From: Phocoena phocoena
Taxonomy: Eukaryota > Chordata > Mammalia > Artiodactyla > Phocoenidae
NCBI RefSeq assembly: GCF_963924675.1
Contig: NC_089232.1
Coordinates: 54,147,229-54,211,228, forward strand
Reading direction: 5' to 3'
DNA length: 64,000 nt
The notes under the pieces are model-generated. The model ran no database searches. It saw nothing but the letters and a program-made list of their open reading frames with translations, and was not told where the DNA came from. Every line of letters starts with the position of its first letter. Within the stretch, counting starts at the first letter, position 1. A program made the translations under genes and the position numbers. Shown piece after piece: positions 36,811 through 47,880 of this stretch.

Positions 36811-37141
36811 CAGGGCTTCCCTGGTGGCACAGTGGTTAAAAATCCACCTGCCAATGCAGGGGACATGGGTTCAAGCCCTGGTCTGGGAGGATCCCACATG
36901 CCGCGGAGCAACTAAGCCCATGTGCCACAACTACTGAGCCTGAGCTCTAGAGCCCACGAGCCACAACTACTGAGCCCGCGAGCCACAACTACTAAAGCCC
37001 ACGTGCCTAGAGCCCCTGCTCCACAACGAGAAGCCCCGCACCGCATCGAAGAGTAGCCCCACTCGCCACAACTAGAGAAAGCCTGTGGGCAGCAACAAAG
37101 ACCCAACGCAGCCAAAAATAAATAAATAATTTTTTTTAAAA
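36811..37141 (+). repeat. CHR-type SINE, long form
   Basis: Long-form body with an extra 'gagccacaactactgagccc' unit. Perfect TSD AAGAAATTACCATTT at 36,796-36,810 and 37,142-37,156. Confidence 0.96.
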
Positions 37142-37156
37142 AAGAAATTACCATTT

Positions 37157-38390
37157 TAATAGTAAAACTGCAACTATATCTTTTTAAAAGGCTATACACT
37201 TGGAAAAGACTACTATAATAATTAGAACTTGCCTCACCATTTATTTAGAAATGCTCTATTTAAAAGCAGGCCAACAACAGGAACTTTGCTATTGCACAAC
37301 GGAGAAAGTAAATGAAATAATGTCTATTAACATTCAGTGTTGATAACATGTTTCTGCATCTCCTAGAACATACTGATCTACGCTAACCTGAACAATTTAC
37401 CACTTCCACATCCATGCAGTAGCTCAAATAAAATGAGTTCCTGTGTTAATCCCACAGTAAACCTTGGTAATTCTCACATCACAGGAGTTGTAAACGTTTG
37501 TTAACAGAAAAAGAATGTTTTTCCCAAAATAGCTACATAACTCTTAAGACTACTCAAATTCCTAAATAATCCTTTTTACAAGACTCCCGCCAACTTTATT
37601 TTGATACATTAAACATGTGGAGCCTATTTTAAAAGGTATTTAACAGTGACTTCATCAAAACAGCTTCCTAGTTGTTCTCATAATGTCTTTTTTCTAAAGT
37701 TTTCAAATTGTTTTTAAGCCAACTTGAATAGTGATGAATGTGAGCTGCTATCAAAACGCTTAAGAAGCATTCTGCCAAACAAGATGGGCAAAAATGTTCT
37801 AGACCTGCTCAATCTGACATTAGAGGTCATGCAACTTGAAAAATGAAATAACTATTTCCAACACTCACTGAGCCCTTCATTTTAAAAATAACTTCAGGGC
37901 TATTTCCACACTCTACATTTAATAATACAATTTTTTAAAAAGGGTGTTAGGCTCGGTGAAATCAGAAACTGATCTGCCACTTAAAGCTGGTGAGTCTATT
38001 CTTAATGGGCCTCTGGTAGATTTGGGATACTGACGATAGCAGTTTCATTTAAGAACTTCACTAGTAAAAAGAATGACACCCGAAAAGGACTGCTGCGGAA
38101 GACAGGGAAGAGAAGACCGGAGTCTCCTGAGAAGAAAAAGAGAAACGATTTAAATAAAGTCGCTAAGGAGGAAGGAGGTGGTGAGACGCGCAGACAGAAG
38201 AGCGAGAAAGAAGATTTAACGAGGAAGTGAAATGGAAGGCAGAAGCTAATGAGGAAACAAATGGGAAAAGGTAGTGTTTTCAAACAGGCATGCACCAGGA
38301 AGGGACGAGTTACGGCCTGGAGTAGCCCCAGTGCTTTCAGGTGAAAGAGATGCTCGCAGAGAACAGGGACAAGCAGTTTACTTCCAGGCT
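37157..38390. other. Intron-like stretch upstream of CpG island
   Basis: No repeat and no exon supported. The minus strand is pyrimidine-rich at 38,090-38,240, giving a spurious 97-codon frame. Confidence 0.4.
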
Positions 38391-38807
38391 TTCGAGCAAA
38401 CTAAAATTCCCTGCCCCGAACCTCTCCCAGCCTCGGCCGAGCGCGGAGGCGGCGGCTGGGGAAGGGGCCTAGCCAGGAGCCAGGCCCGGCGTTCCGCTCC
38501 TCTGGGCTCCGCGGCCGAGGGAAAGAGGCGAGGATTAAGCGGGGAGAGGTCCCGGCCGCAGCTCGGCGGCACCCCGAAAACGGTCCGGGGCCTCGGCGGT
38601 GCCCGCGAGCCGTTCCCCCTGCGGCGGGGCGCCCAGCGGCCTTACCTGGGGCGAGGGAGGGAGGCGAGGTCTAAGGCGTCCGCTCGCGCCCGCCGCAGAA
38701 CCCCTCTGCTGCACTCAGCCCAGGCTTCCAACGGAGGCGCGACCCTGGCTCAGCCGCCGCTTCCCCCTCAGGGTCTTGGCCACCGCCTCCGCCGCCTCCG
38801 GGGCTGT

Positions 38808-38927
38808 TTACACCGTTGGGCCCCGCACGCCGCCGCCGCCGCCGCTGCCGCCTTCTCTCCACCCTAGCGCCGTTGCCGATTCGGCCGCCGCCACCTCCTC
38901 CGCCGCAGCCTCGTCTCTCTGGAGCAT
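38808..38927 (-). CDS. Upstream ORF 2 (39 codons)
   Basis: Starts MLQRDEAAAEEVAAAESA, continues into a glycine run encoded by the GGC repeat, and stops at TAA inside the same exon. It could be a regulatory uORF in the 5' UTR. Alternatively it is the true N-terminus if an unrecognised donor lies within it. The acidic/alanine start looks protein-like. Its glycine run length would vary with the GGC repeat. Confidence 0.3.
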   Translation of the reverse strand: MLQRDEAAAEEVAAAESATALGWREGGSGGGGGVRGPTV

Positions 38928-39011
38928 CTTCCAGCCACCGAACCCTGAGAAACAGAGACTCCAGCCGCGCCGGCAGGAAACTCCCCCGCAACTGCTAGGG
39001 GGACGAAGCGG

Positions 39012-39038
39012 TCAGAACACCGGCGGTTTTTCCGCCAT
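39012..39038 (-). CDS. Upstream ORF 1 (8 codons)
   Basis: ATG overlapping the YY1-like site, reading MAEKPPVF then TGA. It is included in the transcript only if the start of transcription lies above 39,038. Confidence 0.3.
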   Translation of the reverse strand: MAEKPPVF

Positions 39039-39512
39039 TGAGCAGCAGCCGCTCCGCTCCTTCTGCAACCCCCCTCCCCGCACCCTGTCCTTCCCCGCCC
39101 CTCGGAGAGCCCCACCCCCAGCTCCCACCCATTGGGACGCCGCGCGGTATCTCGCTGTACCCGGTTTGCTGGACGGCCCGTCAATCACCGCCCTCCCTCC
39201 CAGTCCCGCAGGCCCTGTGCCGCCGTCCTTAGTTTTCCCCGCCCACAATGCCCCGCCTCTGTGTTCCTAATTTCCCATTGGGCATCAGTGACCACCTTCA
39301 ATTGGCAAGGTCAACTATCCATCAAACACCGCCCACTGAGTGAGACCCAACCCTTCATTACCCTTTACTTCATTCAGCCCCGCCTCTGCTATACCTCCGG
39401 ACGTCAAGGACCAACCCACCCTAACAGCCATACGTAGAGACCGTCGTCAATCAAATAACGCCCGCCTGCGCTCCGCCTCTCAAAGCCCGAGTCCTAGCGA
39501 TAGTCTTTTCTT

Positions 39513-39523
39513 ATTGGTATAAA
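39513..39523 (+). promoter_or_regulatory. CCAAT and TATA pair (39.52 kb)
   Basis: ATTGG directly followed by TATAAA at 39,518-39,523. The spacing is too tight for the classic CCAAT-TATA layout, but the TATA could direct a plus-strand start near 39,550. Confidence 0.35.
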
Positions 39524-39835
39524 GGGTGGCCCGAACTCTCAATCATTGGCTTTCTCTACATGTCCGTCACGGAACCAATTTCCAAGTCCGTCACACCGGC
39601 TTTTTTTAAATGAACGCGCAAAAGGCGGGGAAGTATTCGAAAAGCGATTGGCTAGTCTTCGGAAACGGTCAAACCCAGAGTCTTTGCGGAGCCTTCTCGT
39701 TCTGTGAGGACCATGTCCCTTTATTTTTGACCTCCAAGCCTCGCGTAAAACAAACGCCATAAAGGAGCCAGCGGGCTGTCCAATTATAGGTGTGGAGGCC
39801 TAGTCCCACCCGGAATTGCAGGGGGTTGGCTGCTG

Positions 39836-39905
39836 ATTGGCAAACAAAGTCCTACTAGGCCCTCATTGGAGGATATAAACGCCTCTCTTAGACGTCGAGA
39901 CGGGA
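39836..39905 (+). promoter_or_regulatory. Probable divergent plus-strand core promoter
   Basis: Two ATTGG boxes (39,836 and 39,865) and TATAAA at 39,874-39,879, predicting transcription from about 39,900-39,910 rightward into the GC-rich 'agacgggaagggaaggcgca' segment. No coding exon was found downstream, so the product may be non-coding. Confidence 0.45.
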
Positions 39906-40334
39906 AGGGAAGGCGCAGGCGAGGACAAGAAGCGATGAAGGGAGAGGCGGTTGTTTTGCTTTAGCCAGCGGGTGGGGCGCACGCGGGAGAGGGAACCTCG
40001 GGAGGCAGGGCTCTGGAGGAGGTGTTGCGGGGAGGGGAAAGGCCCGGATGCTCCCTAACAATGAAATCATCGCCGACCAATCAGAGCAGCTGAACTGGGA
40101 TACCTGCCTAACCTGTCCCCAGAAGCGAAGAAAATGAGTTAGAGAGCGGGAAATTGGGGTGTCAGGAGAGGACAAAAAGCGGCGTGAGAAAATGAGACCG
40201 GCGATCCCTTCAGGAGGATTCTGTGCTGTTAGGGGTTATTTTTATTCTTCTCGGCCCGCACTGCCTAGCATTCAGCCCTTGACATTTCCGTGTTTTGTTT
40301 CTTAGTCAACGTTGATTTTAGAAACTCTTGGCCT

Positions 40335-40590
40335 AGTCTTTGACATTCGTTCGCTCCACAGTTATTGAACGCCTGCTATTTGCCAGGCACTGTTCGGAGA
40401 GCTGAAGTACAACAATTAGGTATAAGATGATGGGTGCTATAACTGAAACGTGGTGACGGTGAAGTAAAGGATCTCCTGTAAGTTTACGGAGGAAGGCTTC
40501 ACAAAGATACAGGATTAGTCTAGAATGAATGACTCAATAGGAGGGTGAGGGAAGTGGACTTAATTCTTCCCGCAACTGAATTAGACTAAA
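40335..40590. repeat. Ancient interspersed repeat, family uncertain
   Basis: Contains 'ttattgaacgcctgctattt' and 'gccaggcactgttcggagag', a block shared by several old mammalian repeats. Related blocks recur at 41.53 and 42.19-42.44 kb. Confidence 0.4.
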
Positions 40591-40939
40591 AGGTACTGCC
40601 AGGTTAATCTGCCCCTCCTCCACCCCCAACAAAAGAATAACTAGAGTGTAATGAAGGCATTCTAGTACCTTAAGACACTTTTTTTTTTTTTAATGAAAAT
40701 TCCCTGAAAAAGAATTTAAACCTTATTCATACTTCGGTGTAAATTGGTTTGGGTAGACAATTTAAGCTAAGATCCAACAGAGTGCTGTTCACCTTAAGGG
40801 CTGTCAGTGTTTGGGGGAGAAGGGCAAATTTAAGAATAGGGCAGTTGTCCTAGCCATGGTGAGGATGGCAGAAATAAAGACTTGATTGCAATTCAGATTT
40901 CTTGATCTACTCAAGTTTGTGTAAGGATAGTGTTTCTTA

Positions 40940-41090
40940 CAGCATGGTGGCTAGACCACCAGCATCAGAATCACCTGGGGTGCAGATTCCTGGGTCCACT
41001 CACATCTATAATATCAGGGACTCTGGGGACAAGACTTAGTTGAATTTTTTAACGATTCCCCAAGGTGGTTTTTATGAACACCAAAAATTA
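40940..41090 (+). mobile_element. MER20-like hAT remnant
   Basis: Blocks 'ccaccagcatcagaatcacc' and 'tggggtgcagattcctgggt' are characteristic. No clear termini or TSD. Confidence 0.65.
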
Positions 41091-41750
41091 AGACCTTCTA
41101 GCATAGGTAATGAAGACACCATAAACTAAAATTCAGTTTCCCTACTTCTGCACCTTGGGAAGACAAATAATAAGAAAAAGAAGTAGGCCCATTTAGATTT
41201 TGCCTCTCCCTTGTCCCCTTTATTATCAGTATGGGATCATACAGTCCTCAGGAAATATTTCTTCAATGACTTATAAAATCTGTTTCTTTAAATCATACTC
41301 CTTTGCCTGACACACCTTATATAGGGGTAAGGGAATTAGGATCCCAGCTTCCAAAACAGGAATAACGCTAAAGGTCATAAAAATGGAGACATCTAGGGAC
41401 CCTTGTCTTGAGAATCCAAGCAACCGCAAAGGGCATCAGAGAATTTTCTTGGGTCTGCTTGATGTCCTTCTCACTTTCCCTTGGTTGACCTCAAAATTAA
41501 TACAAAGCACAATCATTTAGGTGGGCTCATCATGCATTCTTTCAATCACTAAAAATAAGGATGTTTTGAATACTGTTCTAGGTGCTGAGAATATAACAGG
41601 GATCAAAAAGATTTTAGGTTAACTTTGTTATATACTTTATCTAATTAAAACACTAAACCAATAGAGAAGGTCCAAGAAGATTCACAAAATTGATGTGTAC
41701 CATTATAACATATAATGTGTCAGAAACATTGAGTACCATCATAGTGGGCT
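41090..41750. other. Non-coding stretch
   Basis: Nothing supported apart from the weak repeat-like block near 41,530-41,620. Confidence 0.35.
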
Positions 41751-41754
41751 CTTC

Positions 41755-41905
41755 TACAAACTAGCTATGTGGCTTCAGCTAGTAACTATGCTATCTTCAG
41801 CTAGTCAACAAGCCTTGGTTTGCCCTTCTGTAAAATAGCAATCATAACATCTTCCAAAGTCAGATGAAGAGCTTTAGACACTCTCAGTAATAATACAAAG
41901 CACTC
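41755..41905 (+). repeat. MIR SINE fragment
   Basis: 'acaaactagctatgtggctt', then 'gcccttctgtaaaatagcaa' and 'gacactctcagtaataatac'. Diverged, with a small local duplication of cttcagctagt. Confidence 0.6.
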
Positions 41906-42089
41906 CCCAATACATAATTTAAAATGGAAATAATACTAAACGTAATGTAGAAAAGGTTCTAATTTTTCCAATGTTGACTATAGTATTCTAAAGTTATTTT
42001 TTAAATAAGACATCAAATATCAATTTTTTCCAAATTTGAGTGCCCCAGTTTTGCTGGGGCACTAAGCCCACACTTGGTAATCCAGTGCT

Positions 42090-42180
42090 ACCTACTTCAC
42101 GTGACTATTTTAAAGATTAAATGGGATATGGTATATAATAGCACCAAATACAGTGCCTGTCACAGTTGAATCAGAATATA
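42090..42180 (+). repeat. MIR 3' fragment
   Basis: 'aaagattaaatgggatatgg' followed by 'accaaatacagtgcctgtca'. Confidence 0.5.
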
Positions 42181-42189
42181 TGTCATAGA

Positions 42190-43540
42190 GAAGAAATCTC
42201 ATTTATTCATTCAGCATATTTACGTGCCTGTTATATGCAGATGACTATATTCTCTATATTCTCTGACAAGGAGCTTCAGAATCAAACTTCAAGTAGTCTG
42301 ATTTGAGCAGAATGATCCTCTCCCTTCTTAACCACTGGAAATGTTCCACTAATAAACCTGTTTTCTTAAAAAAATTTCACCAGCTCCACTCTACAAATAT
42401 GTATTAAGCGTTCACTGTGAATCAGGTACTATGGTAGGTGATAGGCATTGCTGCCTGTGGAATTAACTGATATTGTGGTATAATAAGAAATATATATTTG
42501 GTCTTCATCCAAACGTAGTTTTGCAGCCATGTTTCTGTTTTATCTATGCACGCACAGATGAAAGTAAAATCAAGCGGAGGCAAAACCAAGAAATCTTTGC
42601 AGATACCAGTAGGTCCTCAACACACCTAGCTCTTTCATTCCCAAGCCATTAAAGACCTTAGGCTCTGAGACACCAGGGCTTCACAGCTTTCTAACTTCCA
42701 TGAAGATTAAGTGGATCTGGTGCCATGGATGATACTTTAACTGAAATTTATCCTTAAGGTCATGTAACTCTCAAAGCTTGCATTAATCAGAGTTGGGCAA
42801 GAAACAGTTGGTGCAACCAAATTAGGAATTTTGAGGAGAGTGTAATAAAGGGACTATTTTCAAAGATGCAGGCAGGGTAGAGATAAATCATAAAGTCTAA
42901 TCCCCTCAGGCTAGTAATAGGGAAGCATGGTATCACCTCTGTTCCTGAAGGGATGAGAGTAGGAAGGGCTTCCAGAAACCTGTACCTGGAGAGCGTTGTA
43001 TGCAGAGGGTTCCATGACAAGAACTCTGACCTGTGGTGAAGGACAAAGTAAGCCCTCTTCAAGTAGGGGATAAATACCCCAGCCTCACTCTCCTCCCTCC
43101 CTTTGATCTCCCACAGGTGCTACCCATTGGCCAAACCCAACTGGAGCCTGTTGATGCTATCCATATAGGTCACAGAACAAGATGGAGAAACGGAGGGACA
43201 CCTGGATGTCTAGAGGGACACCAAGAGATATCCAACACACATATATTTGAAGACAACAAGCACACACATATTTATTTCTAGTTATAGAATTCGTCTTTTT
43301 CCGTAGTTGAAGAAAATTCAAGTCATAAAACAAGAAAAATGTTAGAAGAAATCCCTAAATCAAAGATCTCAAAGTCTGAGGACCCCTGAGGGTCTACAAG
43401 GTCAAAACTATTTTCACAATGATATTAAGACATTATTTGCCTGTTTCACTCCTGTTCTTTCACAAGAATACAGTGGAGCTTTCCAGGGGCTATATAACAG
43501 TATGTTGCTTTTGCAACATACTGAATGCAAAAGCAAATAC
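42190..43540. other. Non-coding stretch
   Basis: Weak old-repeat blocks at 42,190-42,440. Otherwise no gene or repeat that I can support. Confidence 0.35.
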
Positions 43541-43558
43541 AGATTCCAACTGTCTTTT

Positions 43559-43893
43559 TTTGTTTTTTTAACTAGGATTTTTTTTTTTTTTTTGGCTGTG
43601 TTGGGTCTTTGTTGCTGCATGTGGGCTTTCTCTAGTTGCAGCGAGCGGGAGCTACTCTTCGTTGTGGTGCACGAGCTTCTCATTGCAGTGGCTTCTCTTG
43701 TTGTGGAGCATGGGCTCTAGGCAGGCGGACTTTAGTAGTTGTGGCTCACAGGCTCTAGAGTGCAGGCTCAGTAGTTGTGGCGCATGGGCTTAGTTGCTCC
43801 GCAGCATGTGGGATCTTCCCGGACCAGGGATCGAAACTGTGTCCCCTGCATTGGCAGGCCGATTCTTATCCACGGTGCCACCAGGGAAGCCCC
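43559..43893 (-). repeat. CHR-type SINE, long form
   Basis: Reverse orientation. Perfect TSD TCCAACTGTCTTTT at 43,545-43,558 and 43,894-43,907. Confidence 0.96.
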
Positions 43894-43907
43894 TCCAACT
43901 GTCTTTT

Positions 43908-44515
43908 ATTAAGCCAGAGTTTAAAGAGATTTGCAAAAATATAAGACAATGTCTCCTTCCTCACTAATATTTTTGTTATTATTATAGAAAATAGTGATAT
44001 GTCACCAAAAAATGCTATTTATGTAACATATACTATAAATTGATAATTTTTTTAAATTTTAATTTCTAGTATAATAAATATTTATAGATATAACCCACAC
44101 AGACAAAAGCTCTTTGGATACTCAATAATTTATAAGAGTGCAAAGGGATACTGACATCAGACTGTTTGAGAACTGCTCTAAATCATACTCCACCTAGGGC
44201 CAGATCCAAAAGTAAGCCAGTGGTAGTTTAATGAGCTGAGGAGTAGGAGGATGGGAAGAAAAGGATGACCCAGAAGCTAATATACCTGCCTCCCTTCTCT
44301 CCACTCTCTTTTCTTCCCCTTTACCTATTTTTAAGCCTTTTCAGATTTCCTCTCCCTATTGAATCCCTGTAGCACTTTGCTGCTGCAATCCTACCGCACT
44401 TACCCTATTCTACCTCATATTTTAATTATTTAGGTAATTTATAATTCCAACATGCTACCCCGTCTGAAGGACACGTGTATGAGCACATGTGTGCACACAC
44501 ACACACACCCCCAAT
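43908..44515. other. Non-coding stretch
   Basis: No gene or repeat named, except a short (CA)n at about 44,493-44,508. Confidence 0.4.
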
Positions 44516-44518
44516 GAG

Positions 44519-44979
44519 AAGTTCTTAACCTGAGGTCCAGAGTCCAAGGGATTGAATTCACAAGTTTATGAATTTGGAGGGGAAAAAAGCTACACATTTA
44601 TTTTTATTAACCTCTAACTGAAATTTAGCCTTTCTTTCTTATGAATGTAGACAACATACCACAGTAGCAGTAACTGTACTGTGACTTTATCATCATAGAT
44701 TGCTGATCTCTTTATATCATATTAGAGTTGTTACAGAGCTCTCAAAATATTTACAATCAACACTATTTTGAAATTATAGGAATTATCAGACTCACCATTA
44801 CATCTTTTTATTCATAAAGAAATATATACACCACTGTATCACAAATTTGCTTCTTTAATAAGTTTGATGACTATTTCAATATAATTGGTTTCCTTTGAAA
44901 TCTTATGAACTTTATTTTATGTATTTTAAAACATTATCCTGGGAAGGGATCCACAGGATTCACCAAAGGAACCCTTTGC

Positions 44980-44981
<2 letters not shown>
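44519..44981. mobile_element. hAT-type (Charlie-like) element
   Basis: Begins 'gttcttaacctgaggtccag' and ends 'agggatccacaggattcacc' then 'aaaggaacccttt'. Internal 'aacctctaactgaaatttag' and 'ttggtttcctttgaaatctt' are familiar from this group. Confidence 0.7.
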
Positions 44982-45011
<30 letters not shown>

Positions 45012-45012
45012 G
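44981..45012. repeat. (AAAAG)n microsatellite
   Basis: Poly-A followed by aaaag units at the end of the hAT remnant. Confidence 0.9.
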
Positions 45013-45074
45013 GTAAACTCTCAGGAGTAATAACCCTGCTGAGACAGTAATCTCCAGTTCAGCAAAGATGTTAT

Positions 45075-45130
45075 TTCTTTTGTTGTACATCGTACACAGT
45101 GGCTGCTCAATAATCACTTACTGAATTGAA
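45075..45130 (+). repeat. L2/MIR-type tail
   Basis: 'cagtggctgctcaataatca' then 'cttactgaattgaattc' is a diverged 'ctcaataaat...tgaatgaat' terminus. Confidence 0.45.
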
Positions 45131-45312
45131 TTCGGGGGATCTCGAGTGGTTCACTGGATGATTTCCCCTTCCTCAATGCCACTCTGCCAAGGCTGGGCAG
45201 GCCCTGCCCTGCTTCCTCTGAAGAGAGGAAGTTGATCAAGCTCTCGCCATCCTGCATGCAATCCCCACAGCCTTGGAGGCCAAAGCTGGCTGCCTCAGAG
45301 CTAGATGCGCCT
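45122..45312 (-). other. Exon-like GC-richer segment (candidate)
   Basis: On the minus strand, 191 bp run from ...aaaacacag| to |gtaagt, a strong donor. The open frame starts near RGASSSEAASFGLQGCGDCM and is rich in Ser, Glu and Gly. The plus strand is also open across it and has a gtgagt donor at 45,325, so openness alone proves little. The minus donor lies in an L2/MIR-like tail, which argues against an ancient exon. No recognised family. Confidence 0.22.
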
Positions 45313-45334
45313 CTGTGTTTTAAAGTGAGTGTCA

Positions 45335-46385
45335 TGCATAAGAGATCATTGAGACTATGGTTACAACACAGGGGGTGTTATCAGAAACACTTTTTACTTG
45401 GAGCCCAGCGATATAAATTCTGCAAAACTACAAAATGTTTAAATGCTTGGCTGTATAAAACTACTATCAGGCATTTATGTTGAGCATTTATGCCCAAATT
45501 CATTTACATTATTCATTTGCTTTGTTATATTTTATTTTCTTTTTACAGTAAACTGTACATTTCTGCCAACTTTTCATCTTTTGCTTCTTGGTAGCACTTC
45601 CATTTGCTTATGCAATCTGGTAGTTTGCTCATGTTTCAGAAACCTAAAGGGAAACATTGGGCTACTTTTCCCTTATTTTTCTTCCACACCTGCAAGTACT
45701 CCTTTCCTGTTTACCTTGTCTGAAAGCTCTTTATCTCCTGCTATTAAAGCTGGATACGAGTGCTGATCTTGAGAATCTAAGCAGAGTGTCAGGATGAAGC
45801 AGTCATCAAGGTGATGAGCACAGGAGTAAAGTCACAGGTTGGGTATGTTAGCGACAAGTATGGAGGGATATAGTTGTAAGAAAACTCTCAAATGAAAAAT
45901 TCATGATGAAAGGGACATGCCGGGCTTGAATGCTATTAGTTTAAAATGTTTCATAATAAGGCCCACATTTAATGTCCTTTAGATAAAGGCCTTATATTTC
46001 TGGAAAATAGCAGAGACCCCAGCAGTTAGATAACTAGTCCAGAGGCAGGTATCTTATCAGGACCTGGCCACAGAAAGATTGAAGATCAGGGTTGAGAAAT
46101 TCAGGCTCTGAGGCCAAGTAGAAATGGCGACAGGAGAGGAAGCCAGAGAATCCGAGAACAGCCAGGGGAGATCAGCAGCAGAAATGAATGGAAACCGAAC
46201 CAGTGAGAGGCCAAACTAGGGTTTCTTATGTTTTCCCTGCCTGGGACCAGAACTTGTCTCAAAGTCCCAGAGTGGGTTCAAACCTTAGACAAGGGTTACG
46301 GAAGGTACAAGGCCGCAGAGGGGTTGGGGAAGCAAGGACAGGAAGTCCCTTCCAAGTGAGAGTTTCCAGAGTCTCCATGGTTGGT
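45335..46385. other. Non-coding stretch, unassigned
   Basis: Includes 45,940-46,380, a G+A-rich segment without stops in places but with no recognisable domain or splice pair. No repeat named. Confidence 0.35.
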
Positions 46386-46640
46386 TTTTGTTTTACTTTG
46401 TCTTTCAAAAATTTTATTAGGGAAATTTTCAGACACACACAAAAATAGACAGTGATATTATATAACGAACCCCATGTACCTACCGCATAGCGTAAACAGT
46501 TCTCAACATTTGGACTATATTGCTTCAACCATCCTTCCCCTCAACTTCTTTAAGTTTCAGTTTTTAGCCCTCTGATTTCTATACCATCTCCCTCAGAAAT
46601 TTGTCCCATTCTTGTGACTCCCGCTACTGCCTCAGTGAAT
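46385..46640. repeat. Old L1M-like segment
   Basis: 'aaaattttcagacacacaca' type sequence followed by 'aacgaaccccatgtacctac' and 'gttctcaacatttggactat', related to the segment at 51.9-52.3 kb. Confidence 0.45.
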
Positions 46641-46934
46641 CTGAGCCCCAAATGTGGAGCACAAGCCCCTTCCTTTGAAGAACCTCACTTAGGTGATGTA
46701 TAGGGGGAGGTTTAGTTACCCTCCAGCCCCAGAGATTACTCTTGGTTAGTCTAAACTATCTATGATAATTTCATTCCCCTTAGGGTGATTTGGTTTAGGA
46801 ATGTGCATGTGATGCGAATCAGGCTAGCCAGTGACACTTGAGGGGCAAGAGGCAGGAAATGGGGGGTTCTAAAGAGTTGTCCTTACCCTTATAAGGGAAC
46901 ATGAAAAAGGTATGCTCTTCTTTTGTTGGAGCCA

Positions 46935-47132
46935 AACTGCCTGCAGTTGTATCTCAGTGATGCCACTCACTAGCTAGGTAACTCTGAACAAGTTACATAA
47001 CTTCCACACCTCAATTTTCTTATCTGTAAAATAGGATGACAGAAACAATTCATGGCGTTGTTGTTGTAAGGGACAAAGGAATTAATATATGTAAAGTGTT
47101 TAGAACAGTATCTGGCCTATCAACAGTGTGAA
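46935..47132 (+). repeat. MIR SINE
   Basis: 'gatgccactcactagctagg', 'taactctgaacaagttacat', 'cttatctgtaaaataggatg' and 'gtttagaacagtatctggcc'. Interrupted just after by a SINE. Confidence 0.88.
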
Positions 47133-47135
47133 GTA

Positions 47136-47463
47136 GGGACTTCCCTGGTGGCACAGTGGTTAAGAATCTGCCTGCCAATGCAGGAGACATGGGTTCGAGC
47201 CCTGGTCCAGGATGATCCCACATGCCGCCGAGCAATTAAGCCTGTGCACCACAACTACTGAGCCTGCGCTCTAGGGCCCGCGAGCCACAACTACTGAAGC
47301 CTGTGTGCCTAGAGCCCGTGCTCCACAACAAGAGAAGCCAACACAATAAGAAGCCCACACACAGCAACGAAAGAGGAGCCCCCACTCACCGCAATTAGAG
47401 AAAGTCGGCGTGCAGCAACAAAGACCCAATGCAGCCAAATAAATAAATACATAAATAAATAAA
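47136..47463 (+). repeat. CHR-type SINE, long form
   Basis: TSD AGTGTGAAGTA (47,125-47,135) and AGTATGAAGTA (47,464-47,474), one mismatch. (AAAT)n tail. Confidence 0.95.
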
Positions 47464-47474
47464 AGTATGAAGTA

Positions 47475-47870
47475 AATTTTAGCAATTATTATTATTTTAT
47501 AAGGACGTGATGCTTCGAGCTGTGGCAGCCATTTGTGACTATGGAGGGGCAAGCTTGAGGAGAAAGACCAGCTCACTGCACATGAGATGAAATGTAGAAA
47601 GGACCTTAATCACTGATGTCAAGTTACTGAATTAAACAACCTTGGAATCATTCTATCCCTGAATTTCTCAGTAAGGGAGAGAATAATTTTCCTTATTATA
47701 TGTGTCTCTTCGGTTGAATTTTCTATTATTCATAGCCCAAAACATCCTAATTGATACATATGCCCCAAATAAGATTTCTTTTCCCCAAAGCTTGCTCAAG
47801 TTTATTGCCTCTTTCAAGGCACTGCGATTTCCCCATTCAGTCTTCTATATAATTCCCCATATCTAGCCAG
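47475..47870. other. Non-coding stretch
   Basis: Nothing recognised. Confidence 0.4.
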
Positions 47871-47880
47871 TTTTGTCAAT

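Larger units (their letters stand above)
38646..39055 (-). other. Probable non-coding first exon, gene unknown
   Basis: On the minus strand the island ends in CCCCAG|gtaagg (donor at 38,640-38,645), a near-consensus 5' splice site. No other good donor with this context follows. Upstream are a CCAAT box at 39,131-39,135 (minus sense) and GC boxes, placing the start of transcription near 39,030-39,060; this end is inferred. A YY1-like ATGGCGG lies at about 39,032-39,038. The exon is rich in GGC/GGA repeats and has two short upstream ORFs, with no ATG after the second, so translation of the main protein would begin in a later exon. I cannot name the gene. Confidence 0.6.
38400..39270. promoter_or_regulatory. 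CpG island core
   Basis: Dense CpG and high G+C, in sharp contrast with the AT-rich flanks. Includes a GCC-repeat tract at 38,829-38,853 and GC boxes (ccccgccc) at about 39,093 and 39,237. This is a typical housekeeping-type promoter and first-exon region. Weaker CpG density continues to about 40,230. Confidence 0.92.
39120..40090. promoter_or_regulatory. Cluster of eleven CCAAT boxes
   Basis: ATTGG/CCAAT pentamers at 39,131(-), 39,277(-), 39,301(-), 39,513(-), 39,545(-), 39,575(+), 39,647(-), 39,780(+), 39,836(-), 39,865(-) and 40,077(+). NF-Y is the known reader of this motif. They lie between the minus-strand first exon and the plus-strand TATA site, as in bidirectional promoters. Confidence 0.7.

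Noticed and set aside
38274..39270. Long open frames of 197 and 223 codons across the CpG island
   Set aside because: GC-rich sequence lacks stop codons; low-complexity Arg/Pro/Ala translations, frames open on both strands, and the minus-strand donor shows a spliced first exon instead.
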